The position numbers were made by a program, and so were the translations under genes. From Tretioscincus oriximinensis (lineage: Eukaryota > Chordata > Lepidosauria > Squamata > Gymnophthalmidae), in contig JAJVDF010000957.1 of the NCBI GenBank assembly GCA_022410635.1, positions 246,241 to 310,240 of the forward strand: a stretch of 64,000 bases of DNA, in the 5' to 3' direction. Positions 46,590 through 56,515 of the stretch are shown piece after piece (within the stretch, counting starts at the first letter, position 1; each line of letters opens with the position of its first letter). The notes beneath the pieces were generated by a model. It was not told where the DNA came from, did not search any database, and was given only the letters and a program-made list of their open reading frames with translations.

Positions 46590-47290
46590 GGTCTCCTTAT
46601 GCATCATAAGAACATGTCCATGAACTTGTCTAATACTGTCTCAAAGCTGTCCAGGATGAATTACTACCTATCCTGGAAGCAAGTTCCTTCTCTTGTTTAT
46701 CCTGACTCTTCTGCCCATCAGCTCCAAGGAATGCCCCCTGGTCCTAGTGTTGTGAAAATATTAAGAGGTATTATTTATACCTCTTAAATGCGAATTTTTG
46801 AGACTGAAGAGGCCCAGGCATTGCAGACGGACTTCATAAGAGAGATACTCCAACTTTTTGATCATGCTTGTCCTTTTCTTGTCTACAATATCTTTTTTGA
46901 GATATGTTGACCATAATTGCACACAGTATTCCAAATGTGGTCTCACCGCAGATCTATAAAGAATCTAAACAACACTTGCTTACTTATTTTCGATTCCTTT
47001 CTTTATGATCTTCAAAACTGAATTTGCTTTTTTGCTGCAGCTTCACACTGGGTTGACACCCTCATTGTGTTATCCAGTAATAGCCCAAGATCCTTTTCCT
47101 GCTTTGTCACAGAAAGCTTCCTATCCATCAGTTAGTAGGAAGAATTGGAGTTATTTCCCTCAATATGCATGACTTTACACTTGCTTAAGTTGAAGTGCAT
47201 TTGCCACTTTGTTGCCCACTTACTCAATTTCAATAGATCCCTCTGGAGCAATTTACAATCACTTACCCCCTTGAAATTGCAAACTACCAT
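46590..47290 (-). mobile_element. CR1 LINE fragment (old)
   Basis: Plus-strand text follows the CR1 reverse complement: CCATGAACTTGTCTAATACT, GAAGAGGCCCAGGCATTGCA, CACACAGTATTCCAAATGTG, AAGTGCATTTGCCACTTTGT. On the minus strand RPHLEYCVQLWS is readable. Small deletions and many changes mark it as older than the copies at 42.4 and 63.7 kb. It extends further towards the CR1 5' side than most copies here. Confidence 0.85.
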
Positions 47291-47773
47291 TGATGTCTAA
47301 TAAAGTCATTAAGTGCTGTTATACATTAATATCACAGTAGTGTCCAGATTAATCTTGTATTGACCCAATATTAAGACCCTAGACATTCCACAAAAAATCC
47401 AAATAGTACCTAGAGCTCTCTAATAGTTCCCTATTATTAAATTATGAAATTCTAATTAATTTGTCATTATGGAACATTAATACAAGTAGGTGATGTAACA
47501 ACTGTATTATTATTTCCAGACATTTTAAAGTTAGTGTTTGTATTTTGATGTATGAAATCTACTTTGCAACATGGCCAAGCTGTCAAATCTTATGAAGGTA
47601 TTTTCTGAAAAAATTACTATGATAAACAAAAGGGGATTTTTTGTGGGTTTTTTGTTTTTTCAAAAGATTGTAAAAGGGCATGACATTTTGTTTGAGGCTG
47701 CACTACACACCAAATGGAAATTCAAAATATACTTTTTTGAGAGAATGACCTTGGAACATCAGCATATCCAAGA
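47291..47773. other. No recognised feature
   Basis: AT-rich unique-looking sequence. Confidence 0.4.
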
Positions 47774-47864
47774 CTACATTCACAAATAGGATTTGTGTAT
47801 GTGTGTGAGAGAGAGAGAAAGAGCGCACGCGCGCATGTGTGTGTAAGCTCTGTGTGTGAATGTA
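47774..47864. repeat. (GT)n/(GA)n/(GC)n microsatellite within inverted arms
   Basis: GTGTATGTGTGTG, then GAGAGAGAGAAAGAG, then GCGCACGCGCGCATGTGTGT, an alternating purine-pyrimidine stretch suited to Z-DNA. The array is bracketed by CTACATTCACA (from 47774) and its exact complement TGTGAATGTAG. Confidence 0.75.
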
Positions 47865-48207
47865 GCCTTATGCGCATTCTAGGCTGGAAAAAAGTGGATT
47901 ATCCATGGTGGCTGGTGGGCTTCACAATTATGAGCTTACTGTGAGTTTAAATCTAGCTTCAGACCTCTTTAAGAATGAAAATTTAAAAAGAGCAAAGCAA
48001 GATATTTATGTTCGCATTCTGTAACTCAGGGTCCTGGTGACATCTCAGTTTGAATTCGGATTCAGTCCACTTTCGGAATGAAGAAAGAATAGGTAATAGT
48101 AATGTTGTTCCCCTATTGTGTAAGACCAGGGGTCCACTCACATTTTCAGACTGTTCAGAATAAAGAAAAAACACAGCAGAAAAGAAAATTAATTTCCTTT
48201 CCACTTG

Positions 48208-48609
48208 CCTGTACAGCCAAACCATGAGATTGAAGGCAGTCCTGTCTTTATTCTCATGGCTGGGCTGTGCAGGCAAAGGGAAAAGACAGATGCCAGCTGA
48301 TACCTTGGCCACCTGAAGCGTGGAGGCATTGGGTGGGCAGCCTGCGTATCAGAACTGTGCAACTGGTGCCAGTCCTGCCTTTGATCTTACATCCCAGATG
48401 CGCAGGGGAGGGGAAAAGGCAGCTTCTGCCCCCATACCTGAGCTGTTAGACATGGCAGGATGGCAGGTGGGTATCCTGCTCATCTAACCTGTGCAGACGA
48501 ACTGTGGGATTTATGACAGTACATCCTTTGTTGTCATGGCTGGGCTGTGCGGACAGGAGGAAGCATCCAGTCAAGAGGTGAGGCAGCAGCTGCCATGCTG
48601 AGCGAATTA
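48208..48609. repeat. Three-unit tandem repeat, period ~134 bases
   Basis: Units start at about 48208, 48341 and 48475, each opening with CCTG and containing a related core: TCATGGCTGGGCTGTGCAGG in unit 1, TACATCCCAGATGCGCAGGG in unit 2 and TCATGGCTGGGCTGTGCGGA in unit 3. Units are well diverged. Unit 1 also holds an inverted pair (CTGTACAGCCAAACCATGAG against CTCATGGCTGGGCTGTGCAG). Two minus-strand frames show the same period as repeated peptides (AQPSHENK, AQPSHDNK), which reflects the repeat and not a gene. Confidence 0.6.
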
Positions 48610-49464
48610 ACAAAGAAGCTAGAAAATGGCAACTCTCATTAACCTCATGGGTTGCTTCTTCCATGAAGTCACAAGAACTGCCAGGCTGTTGGCCATTCAT
48701 CTAGGGGTCAGTGACTCCCTTTCTGGAAAAAAAATACAGATGGCTGTAGCCTGTTTATTAGATCTCAGCACAAAATATGTTAATGGGGCAAGTGTTTTGA
48801 AAACAGGAAAGAAAATACACTCCTGATATAACAAATCTTGGAAAAGAACACATCTACTTTTGAATACAATATGTGTATTTTGGAAGTAGAATACAATTAT
48901 CTTTGATTCATGTCATCGTTGTCCTGGATTGTTATTTTTCTTATTTATTGGCTCTCAGCAGATTCTCCTTAAAATTCTAACTGCCCACCACTCATGCTAT
49001 TCTATGGAATTTCAATAAATAAATGAGGGCAGTGATGGGCCTTTAAGGGTGCAACACACCCAGTGCAGCCACTAAAAAGCCATCCAGCTCAGGTACATAT
49101 AAGAATTTGTGGAAAGTTTTACATGCATATAAGCTGTCAAAAATCAGGTGCACATAATAATGTGGTTTTTAATGGTACTTTTTAACAAAGTTATATATAT
49201 TTAGCTACATGTTCAATAGGTTATGTTCAAAAAGGTTTGAAATTGAACCAGGATAAGTGAAACAAAACACTATTACTGCTGCAGTGTCTGTACGGTGAGC
49301 ATAGATTTTCACTCATGTCCTAAGTTTCATCCCTGTATAGAATCTGCCTCTTGCCTTTTTTATTATCTGATTAAAGGATTATCTTTTGATAGAAAATGAG
49401 ACAACTGCAATTTGTGATATGCAACTACCTTCTGAGGCTGACACTATTCTAGTATTAACAGTCC
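48610..49464. other. No recognised feature
   Basis: Unique-looking sequence with no repeat ends found. Confidence 0.4.
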
Positions 49465-50485
49465 TTGGGGCAGTCACTAAACCGCTCTTTCAACTGAGAG
49501 ATCTGCTTTCGAGGCCTTGTGTCAGCTTTGTGGTGTGAAGAGAGAGTGAGCGTCCCCTACTGGCCTTCAGCTCTAGCCAAGTAAGCTATTCTAAAGAAAC
49601 AAGATTTTCAATCTATATTTCATTTTGTTAAATGAGTACCACCATTAACCTGGTAGGGAAGATATAATAGATGTATGCCTTTTAGTGAAAATTAACCTTA
49701 TAAGCCACTCTGAGGGCTTGTTCACACGACGACCGAAAAAGCACTATAAATTTATATTCCAGAATATAGCAAATGGCTATCCCTTCACACCACAAAACTG
49801 TGTTCCGGAATATACAATGGTGTGTCTGTTCACACGTATACATGTGAACATTTGGGGACATTTTGACATGTTGGTGGCCAAGCTCTGTCCCAAAATGTTA
49901 CCCAGACCGAGGCTCCGTATGGATGGGGCCAGCAGAACGCAGCCGTCTCCCTTCCTTCAGCAGAATTCCCTGCAGATTGGCTCTTTCTGCTGTCAAATAG
50001 ATCGGCTGAGGGGAGGAAGTTTTGTTCCTCCTCCTTTTGCAGAGCCGACCTCCAGGCAGCAGCTCCCAAAAGGAGGCAAAGGGCAACCTGGGCTTAGGAA
50101 AAGGTGGGCAGATTTCCCCGCCGAAGGAGGCGGTGCTTCCTCCTGTCATCTCTCCCCTCCTGTCACTCTCACTAATAATGGTCACATGGGAGAAGAAGGG
50201 AATTGGCTACGAGGTGACGGAGGTTGGCTGCAAGGTTTCGGACGTTCTCCGCAATTATTCCTGATTATCCGATCAATAGTTTATTGCGGAATAAATGCCC
50301 TTTATTGCGGAAGTTTTATTCATACACGCTTAACATGTGTAACGTGACCTTGAAAATGGAGCTATAACTGAGGCATAAAATAGTCGTGTGAACACACCCT
50401 GAGTCTCTTTGGGTGAGCAGGGTGGGGTATAAAAAACAGATTCTTCTCCTCCTCCTCCTTCTCCTTCTGCTCCTCCTCTTCCTCC
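49465..50485 (+). mobile_element. tRNA-derived SINE (family S1), split by a transposon
   Basis: The 5' part (49465-49713) has the tRNA-like head, the body GCCTTCAGCTCTAGCCAAGT and AACCTGGTAGGGAAGATATA up to TAAGCCACTC. The 3' part (50400-50485) resumes with GAGTCTCTTTGGGTGAGCAG, GGGTATAAAAAACAG and a TTCTCC tail. Joining the parts across one TGA restores the usual SINE. It is the longest S1 copy in the window. Confidence 0.8.
49714..50399. mobile_element. Harbinger-like nonautonomous element, copy 2, inserted in a SINE
   Basis: The ends GGGCTTGTTCACACGAC and, complemented, GGGTGTGTTCACACGAC are terminal inverted repeats, flanked by TGA at 49711-49713 and 50400-50402. The right part (ATCAATAGTTTATTGCGGAA, TAAATGCCCTTTATTGCGGA, CGCTTAAC) matches the copies at 23.2 and 61.0 kb. 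The GC-rich interior differs. A 220-codon frame (49685-50347) runs through it but has no transposase signature and begins outside the element. Confidence 0.7.
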
Positions 50486-50760
50486 TCCAGTATGACCAAT
50501 AACCACTGTTCTGCACTTCACGGGTTGGAATATTCCAATCAGTCAGGGCCATATTTAGGCAAAATACCAGTACCTATAAGAAGTTATTATTATTATTGTT
50601 TTTATTATTATAAAACTCAAAGTAGCTGATGGAAGAGGGAGAGTAAAATAAATAAATAATGTAAATAAATACGTAAATAAGCATATTACAGCCCATGGGC
50701 AGAATAAAGCCAAAATACAGGCCTGTATGCAGTATAGAACAAGTCTAAGTGAATAGCAGT

Positions 50761-50965
50761 CAGCCTGGCTTTGGAGTTAGACTGTCATACTGTTATCTGA
50801 TAATCTTCTGGTTTGATTCTGCATTATTATACCAAACCTTGGGCTTGTCACAATTCTTTAGAACTCTCCCAACCACACATACTTCACAGAAGATTAGGTA
50901 AGTTGCTTGAAGACCCTCTGGGTTGAGAAAAGCAGGCCATAAAAAACAACTCACCACTTTCTCCT
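50761..50965 (+). mobile_element. Sauria-type SINE with BovB-type tail
   Basis: CAGCCTGGCTTTGGAGTTAG, a degraded box B (GGTTTGATTC), AGAACTCTCCCAACCACACA and GGGTTGAGAAAAGCAGGCCA followed by AACAACTC. The body has lost the CAGGGTGTCTGTTGTGG block. An old copy. Confidence 0.75.
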
Positions 50966-51594
50966 CTTTAATAGCACTTCTTATGACCAGATTTTTCTTC
51001 CAACAGTTGGAATCAGGTCTAAAGGAAAGTTGGGTTTCCATACTTTCCATATAGTATACATCAGATAAATATAGATAATGTATTTGTCATGGGAGGCGAT
51101 AACAATCCTCATATGATTTGTTTAAAGGTTGTCTGACTTTTTGTTTGTCTTTGCTGCCTCACAAAAGACCTTGATCTAACCAACTATCCATTTCAATAAA
51201 CATTGATCAAAGACTGCTTTCCCCTCCGAAGTCTATACCTTGTTTCATGATTCACAAACAGATGTGAGGGATTTACAAAACTGTTCTGCTCTTTCAAGGT
51301 AAAATGAGGAGCTTATTTAATATCCATCTCAAGAATGACAGTTCTGGAAGAGTTATGCAAGCCAGAAAACAGCATCGCAATGAAAATAAACTGACATAGG
51401 CAAAATTCAGCAGGCTAGCAGAGAACAAAAATGAAATGTGAAATAATCCACAGCTCATGAAAATATGTTATTGTTGTTGTTCTCTGTTGTTTAAAGGGAA
51501 ATGTAAGGATTTCGGGCAGCTGAACTAGCCATTGTACTGAAGCTGCTTTTAATGGTTTAGCCATTATTAATTATCAGCTGCAAGTTCATCTTCC
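50966..51594. other. No recognised feature
   Basis: AT-rich unique-looking sequence. Confidence 0.4.
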
Positions 51595-52045
51595 CCAACT
51601 CTTCTTGTTTTCCTCCTCCCTCTCTTCCCTCGCTCCCCCTATGGCCTCATCTTATCTTCTTCTTCCTCCTTCATTTCTTCTTCTTCTTCCCCTTCTTCCA
51701 CTACCTCTTCTTCCTCTTCTTCTTCCTCCTGCTGCCTCCCTTCTCCCTCCCACCTCTTGTCTTCCTTTCCTATTTGCCTTCCCCTCCCCCTTCCCCTCCC
51801 TTCTTTGCCCTTCCCCTGTGCCACCCCTGCCCCTTGCCCCCTGCCCTGTCCTTCTTCCTGCTTCCTAAATCCCTCCTCCTCCCCCTTCCCCAGCCTTTCA
51901 TGCTCCCACCCTGTCCTTTTCTTCCTCTTCCTCCCTCCTCTGTTCCACCCGCCCTCCTTCTGCCTCCCTTCTCCCTCTCTACTTCCTGCTTTTAACCCCG
52001 CCTCTTGTTCCTGCTGCTACCCCACCTATCCCCTTTCCTTCTCCC
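51595..52045. repeat. ~450-base polypyrimidine tract
   Basis: C and T make up the large majority of plus-strand bases, in CCTCTTC, TTCTTC and CCCCTTCCC runs with only isolated purines. It is too irregular for a simple microsatellite. Long open frames on both strands are compositional artefacts. Such tracts can form intramolecular triplexes (H-DNA). Confidence 0.85.
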
Positions 52046-52323
52046 CACTGGGAGCATAAATGTTTTGTGGATGCTAGAGTGATCATCCGCTACACCAACA
52101 CATGAAGAGAGGGTTGCCATTTCCAGCCTGGACTCTGTGCAAGAAGCATGGAGCCACCGAAACTGGTGGCTGGGCCTGGAGTAAAGGTCAGTGGGAGGTG
52201 GAGAAGGGGAGAGGGCGATGCATGGCTTAGCTTCTGTAACACTGGGAGGAGGTAGGTCAAGGGTGGGGATAGGGGAGAGGTTTAGGGTTAGCTAGGGGGC
52301 AGAGGAAAATAAGTGGGGGTGGG
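52046..52323. other. GC-rich stretch with telomere-like G runs
   Basis: Purine-rich sequence containing GAGGTTTAGGGTTAGCTAGG (about 52276). A similar stretch, AGGGTCAGGGTTAGGACTAG, occurs at about 53055 on the far side of the LTR-like block. These are degenerate hexamers, not a true interstitial telomere array. Confidence 0.4.
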
Positions 52324-52980
52324 TGTCGGGGTTCACTATAAGTGATATATTAATTGGCATAAATATATTTGATATAAACTTATACAAGAATTGGTCCCCA
52401 GAAGCCCAGGCAGCCTGGATGTCAAATCTTGGGAAAATTTCCTGTACAGGGTGTTGCAAGAGGGCTAATCTCTCTCTTCCTGGCCTGAAGCAGTTCCCAT
52501 TTAGCAGTTCTCCTTAGCCTATTGTTTCAAAGGGCATCTATTATATCTGAAGCCCTGGCTTAATTGCATGAATCAATTGCCCTGGAAAGTCCAGAGGAAG
52601 TCTTTTGTCCATCCCTTTACCTTGGGGTGACCGACAGGTCACAGGTCCTGGAAGCCTAAAGGGGTCAATCTTGTATTGCTCAAACCATACCCATATTTGG
52701 TACTTCCTGACACAGGCTGCGCCCCTTGGGAGGAGGGAGACACGTCACACAGGTGTCACAACCTGGACCCACCTCCGGTCCACCCCAAACCACACCTTCT
52801 GAACTCCCACATTTGGACATCACTCTTCCTGTACACGCCTTCTGTCTTGGAGTCAATAAAAACTGCTGCACAGAGGTGCTCTGGAGGACCCCATGACCCA
52901 CATGGACCTCCTGGATCTTGCCTCATGATCTAAGTTTATGGCCTCTGTGTGTGTTCTTGATGGAAATCAGATTTTACACA
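52324..52980 (+). mobile_element. Possible solo LTR of an endogenous retrovirus
   Basis: It opens with TGTCGGGGTTCAC and proceeds through a moderately GC-rich stretch to AATAAA (52855-52860), followed by about 120 bases ending TTTTACACA. The TG...CA ends, poly(A) signal position and ~650-base length suit an LTR. No internal retroviral genes flank it, no obvious TATA box was located and no target duplication was confirmed, so the identification is tentative. Confidence 0.35.
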
Positions 52981-53744
52981 TGTCCGTATTCTGATGATAC
53001 GGCTGCCTCAGATGTGCAGGCACCTTAATAACATGGTAAGCAAACCCCCGTTAAGGGCTAGGGTCAGGGTTAGGACTAGGATTAGGTAGGGGGTGGGGAG
53101 GAAATGAGGGAGTGGAGCAAAAGCCGAGAAAGAAGTAGGCCATGAGTGGGTTTACTGTGCTTGCAGCCTATCATCTATTAAGCACAGTTGGATCAGGCCT
53201 GGTCACAGCTCTGTCAAGCAGTGGTGTATTTGTCGCCGGAGGCAGCACCAGGCATCATGCAAAGGCCTTGCCAGACTCGATCCCAGCTATGCCAAGAAGC
53301 ATGAAATGCTGCAATTGGTCAGGGGACTGGTGGCAATGCCACCAATCCCCTGGCCAAATGGGTTCCTGTACATCCCCATTGCCATGGAACCCTGCAATAA
53401 CATCTCTCAATTATATATCATGATAAGAGGGATAAAGAATAAGATTTAATATTAAATCTGTTTCATTAAAAGATACTCAATATAAAAGAANACATAAAAT
53501 GTTTCCATTAACTGCCATAATGCCCAGTAGCTGCAAAACCTATAGGACCTTCAGCAGCTGCAATTATGGAAATCTAGATTTAATAGCCATTTCTATAAGC
53601 CCTGACCATGACCTGATGCTAGGCTAATACAGTCAAATCTGCACTTAGTGTGACATCTTTTACTATTGCATTTCCATTTGCAGAAAATCCCTTTAAATAT
53701 GATTTTCATGAAAAATCTATTGTATGAAGAATAAACACACAATG
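52981..53744. other. No recognised feature
   Basis: GC-richer than average to about 53400, then AT-rich. A 93-codon frame at 53142-53423 has no recognisable domain. One ambiguous base lies at 53491. Confidence 0.4.
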
Positions 53745-54320
53745 GTCATAACTTAAGAAGAGCCCTGGTGAATTGGGCCAGAGTCCATCTAGTCTAGCAT
53801 TCTGTCTCACACAGTGGCCCACCAATTGCATCTGGGCATTCTAAAGCAGAAGGCTAAATCTTGACTTGTTCTTGATTTCCTTCAAATGGTAATTCAGGAA
53901 TATTGCCTGTTATTCCAGGCAGCATCAATAGATCAGTTCTAGTAGCTATTTATGCCCTTGGTTTCCATGAACCTATCTAATCCTGTCTTAAAGCTATCCA
54001 GGCTGCTAGCTACCACCACCTTTTCTCAAAGTAAATTCCAAAGGCCAATGACCCTCTGGGTGAAAAAATACTTTCCTTTGTCTGTCCACACTCTTCTTTC
54101 CAACAGTTTCAAGGAATGCCCTCTGGTTCTAGTGTTGTGTGACAGAGAAAATATTATTTCTCAATTCATCTTATTTATCTTTTGCATAAATTTATGCACC
54201 TTAATCAGATCACCTCTCAAACACTGACTTTCAAGGCTGAAGAGGCCCGATGTTTTCATAAGGAAGGTATTCCAGCTCCTAGATCATTTGTTGTTGCCCT
54301 TTTCTGTCCAGAGTGGTTTG
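53745..54320 (-). mobile_element. CR1 LINE fragment (old)
   Basis: Plus-strand text ACTTAAGAAGAGCCCTGGTG, CCATCTAGTCTAGCATTCTG, TGACCCTCTGGGTGAAAAAA and ATCAGATCACCTCTCAAACA is the CR1 3' UTR and ORF2 end in reverse. It diverges more from the 25.5-kb copy than do the copies at 42.4 and 63.7 kb. The microsatellite end is degraded. Confidence 0.85.
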
Positions 54321-54592
54321 GGATTATTCTGTCAAACAGATTCCGTTTTGTGAACAGAAGACATAATTTAAATTCCAAAAGCCTAGTGCCCTCCTTTCAA
54401 TACTAAAAGTCCATCTACCTTGTTAAAATGATTTTTCAGCATGAATTGGTTTCTAATGGTACATTTTGATCATAATTTCAAAAGGTAAAATGTTTTGAAG
54501 TGCCACTAACATCTCACTCAAAAACGTAAAGGATAAAGTATAATTTTGATTAGTGATTGTGATCCCTTTTCCACAACCCAGTAGGCAATCTT

Positions 54593-54690
54593 CTTTATTT
54601 ATTTGTTTGTTTATTATTTTTGTGCCCTATACCCAAAGGTGTTGGAATAGCAAACAACAATAAAATCATATAATAAACATATTAAAATCA
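54593..54690 (-). mobile_element. L2-type LINE 3' tail
   Basis: TTTATTTATTTGTTTGTTTA, then TGCCCTATACCCAAAGGTGT, is the reverse of the L2 tail CTTTGGGTATAGGGCA plus (TAAA)n. Only the last ~100 bases are present. Confidence 0.55.
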
Positions 54691-55988
54691 ATAACATGGC
54701 CAAACACTACTCCTATTATGCAATAGTTTAATTGTATCAAACAATACATGTTATTGTCTTAGAATAGATATTTGGCTCCATTTTGTTGACATTTATTGTT
54801 TGGACCCTGTTTAGATAAATTTCTTACCTCACCTACGTGTCTTGCAAATTACAAAATAAAGAAATAAATTGTTATGTCACAAAACCATAGATTAAAATTT
54901 AGTTTTTGTAAGAAAATACATTATTATATTGGTATTACTTTGCTTGCATAATAAAGTAGGTATCATATTTATATCCTGAAATCATGCTTGAACTGTACAG
55001 ATATCTTTCTCCGTTACCCTTAGGACAGTTGAAGAAATTTACATCCAACAGTTAAAAACGTTATGTGCAATTCTCAATTCATTTGAGGGTTTTCTGACAT
55101 TTGGTGACATTTCTTGACAAAGTAAAATTTAGAGCAACTTAATACCTACAAAATTCCAGGGGATGCTAAAGCAGATACTGTGAGAAGTTCCTAACTCCTG
55201 GCACATCTAGCCTGCCTTCTGATTTGTACCTAAGTTCAGTACAAAGTAGTTTTTGTTATTTATAGACTTAGCACAAGTCCTCAAAGAGTTACTGCCTTCA
55301 TATAGATTTTGCCATCCTGCTCCCACTTAATATACTCTTTCCTCATAAATTATAGTTTGGTACTTTACCACTATTCACTCCCTAGGGATTTTGGCATGAC
55401 TCATGAACAGAGGTGACTTGAAACTATAAAAATATGTGTTTGAAACCTCGAGCTGGATAATTAATGCAAGAAATGTCCAGGAGATGGCACATGTTTTCAT
55501 AACATGTTTCTGTGAACATCTGCACTTTTATTTTGACTACTCTCCTCTTCATCCTTCTTCTCATCCTACTCCAACCCTTAACTCAGAGTTGTTTTAAGGT
55601 CTCAGTTGGACTATATCTTTTTCTAGGCCATGTTGGCCAGCAGACCCCTTGGCCTATATTCTGGAACAGAATAATGCTTAGTGCAAATCTGGGCTAAATC
55701 TGTCCAATATGTCTCGGATACAAAGCAGATGTGTAAAATGAAGAGACATTTTTCAAATGCAAATTGGAGTGGGAAATGTGATTATGTAATACAACAAAAG
55801 AAGTATTTGTACCAAGCAAGTCAATACAATATATCGTTTAAAAAATAAAAAGAAACTAGAATATAAATTGGGTTCACAAAACCCAATCAATCTGGAAGCA
55901 AATAATATCAAACTGCCAGTTTCCTGTTTCTGTATTTCCTGAAAGAATTTCTGTTCCCTGATTTTAGTTTTTAGTTTATAGGAACGAA
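54691..55988. other. No recognised feature (1.3 kb)
   Basis: AT-rich unique-looking sequence. Confidence 0.4.
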
Positions 55989-56205
55989 TGATTCAGTTGC
56001 TAAGAAGACGGTCTTCCATCTGGGAGATTGGGTTTCGAAACCCCGTGTCACACGTGGGGATGGCGCCTTCCACTAGCCTGCAGCTCTAGTCAACGCAGCT
56101 ATTTGAAAGAGATGCAAATTTGTAAGCCTTTGGGTGAAAATTAAACCTGTAAGCCACTCTGGAAAAGAGCCGGGTATAAAAACTCTATTCTTCTGCTGCT
56201 GCTGC
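55989..56205 (+). mobile_element. tRNA-derived SINE (family S1)
   Basis: Head CAGTTGCTAAGAAGACGGTC, box-B-like GGGTTTCGAAACCC, body CTTCCACTAGCCTGCAGCTC, then GTAAGCCACTCTGGAAAAGA, GCCGGGTATAAAAACTC and a CTG-type tail. This copy keeps the clearest tRNA-like box B of the four S1 copies. Confidence 0.8.
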
Positions 56206-56357
56206 TTTTCTATATATATTTTTATCATGACAGTAGCAGTAGCAACAGTTCAAATGTGAAAAATGTGAAACAGTATTGTTGTTGCACTGGCAGTGGGGCC
56301 TGCTAGGAAGTATAATCTGAGCAGCAGGCAGCCTCTTCTACCAAGTCTCTGTGGACT

Positions 56358-56515
56358 GTGGACTACAGCTCCCAGTCTGCACTGCAGCTAACCCTGAGAG
56401 GGAGAAAGCGTCTTTAGCCAATCACCACCCAGTCCTTTCCACTGAAATGTAATTTCTGCTTATAAGGAGGTGGCTTACCCATTTATAAAATAAGTTAACT
56501 AACCACATCCTGATA
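56358..56515 (+). repeat. Dispersed repeat with ZNF143-like motif, copy 2
   Basis: It aligns with 43815-43960 as described there. The motif reads ACTACAGCTCCCAG (56362-56375), followed by TCTGCACTGCAGCTAACCCT. A CCAAT-like AGCCAATCACC lies 45-55 bases further on. Confidence 0.45.

Noticed and set aside
48208..48609. CRISPR-like array
   Set aside because: Three diverged units of ~134 bases without short identical repeats and unique spacers; the sequence is vertebrate.
49685..50347. 220-codon plus-strand frame
   Set aside because: It starts in a SINE and runs through a noncoding transposon. It has no domain signature, and the related copies do not keep the frame.
51605..52059. Proline/serine/leucine-rich frames and a glutamate-rich antisense frame
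   Set aside because: They are produced by the polypyrimidine tract.
52281..52292. Interstitial telomere array
   Set aside because: Only one or two TTAGGG-like units occur, within generally G-rich sequence.
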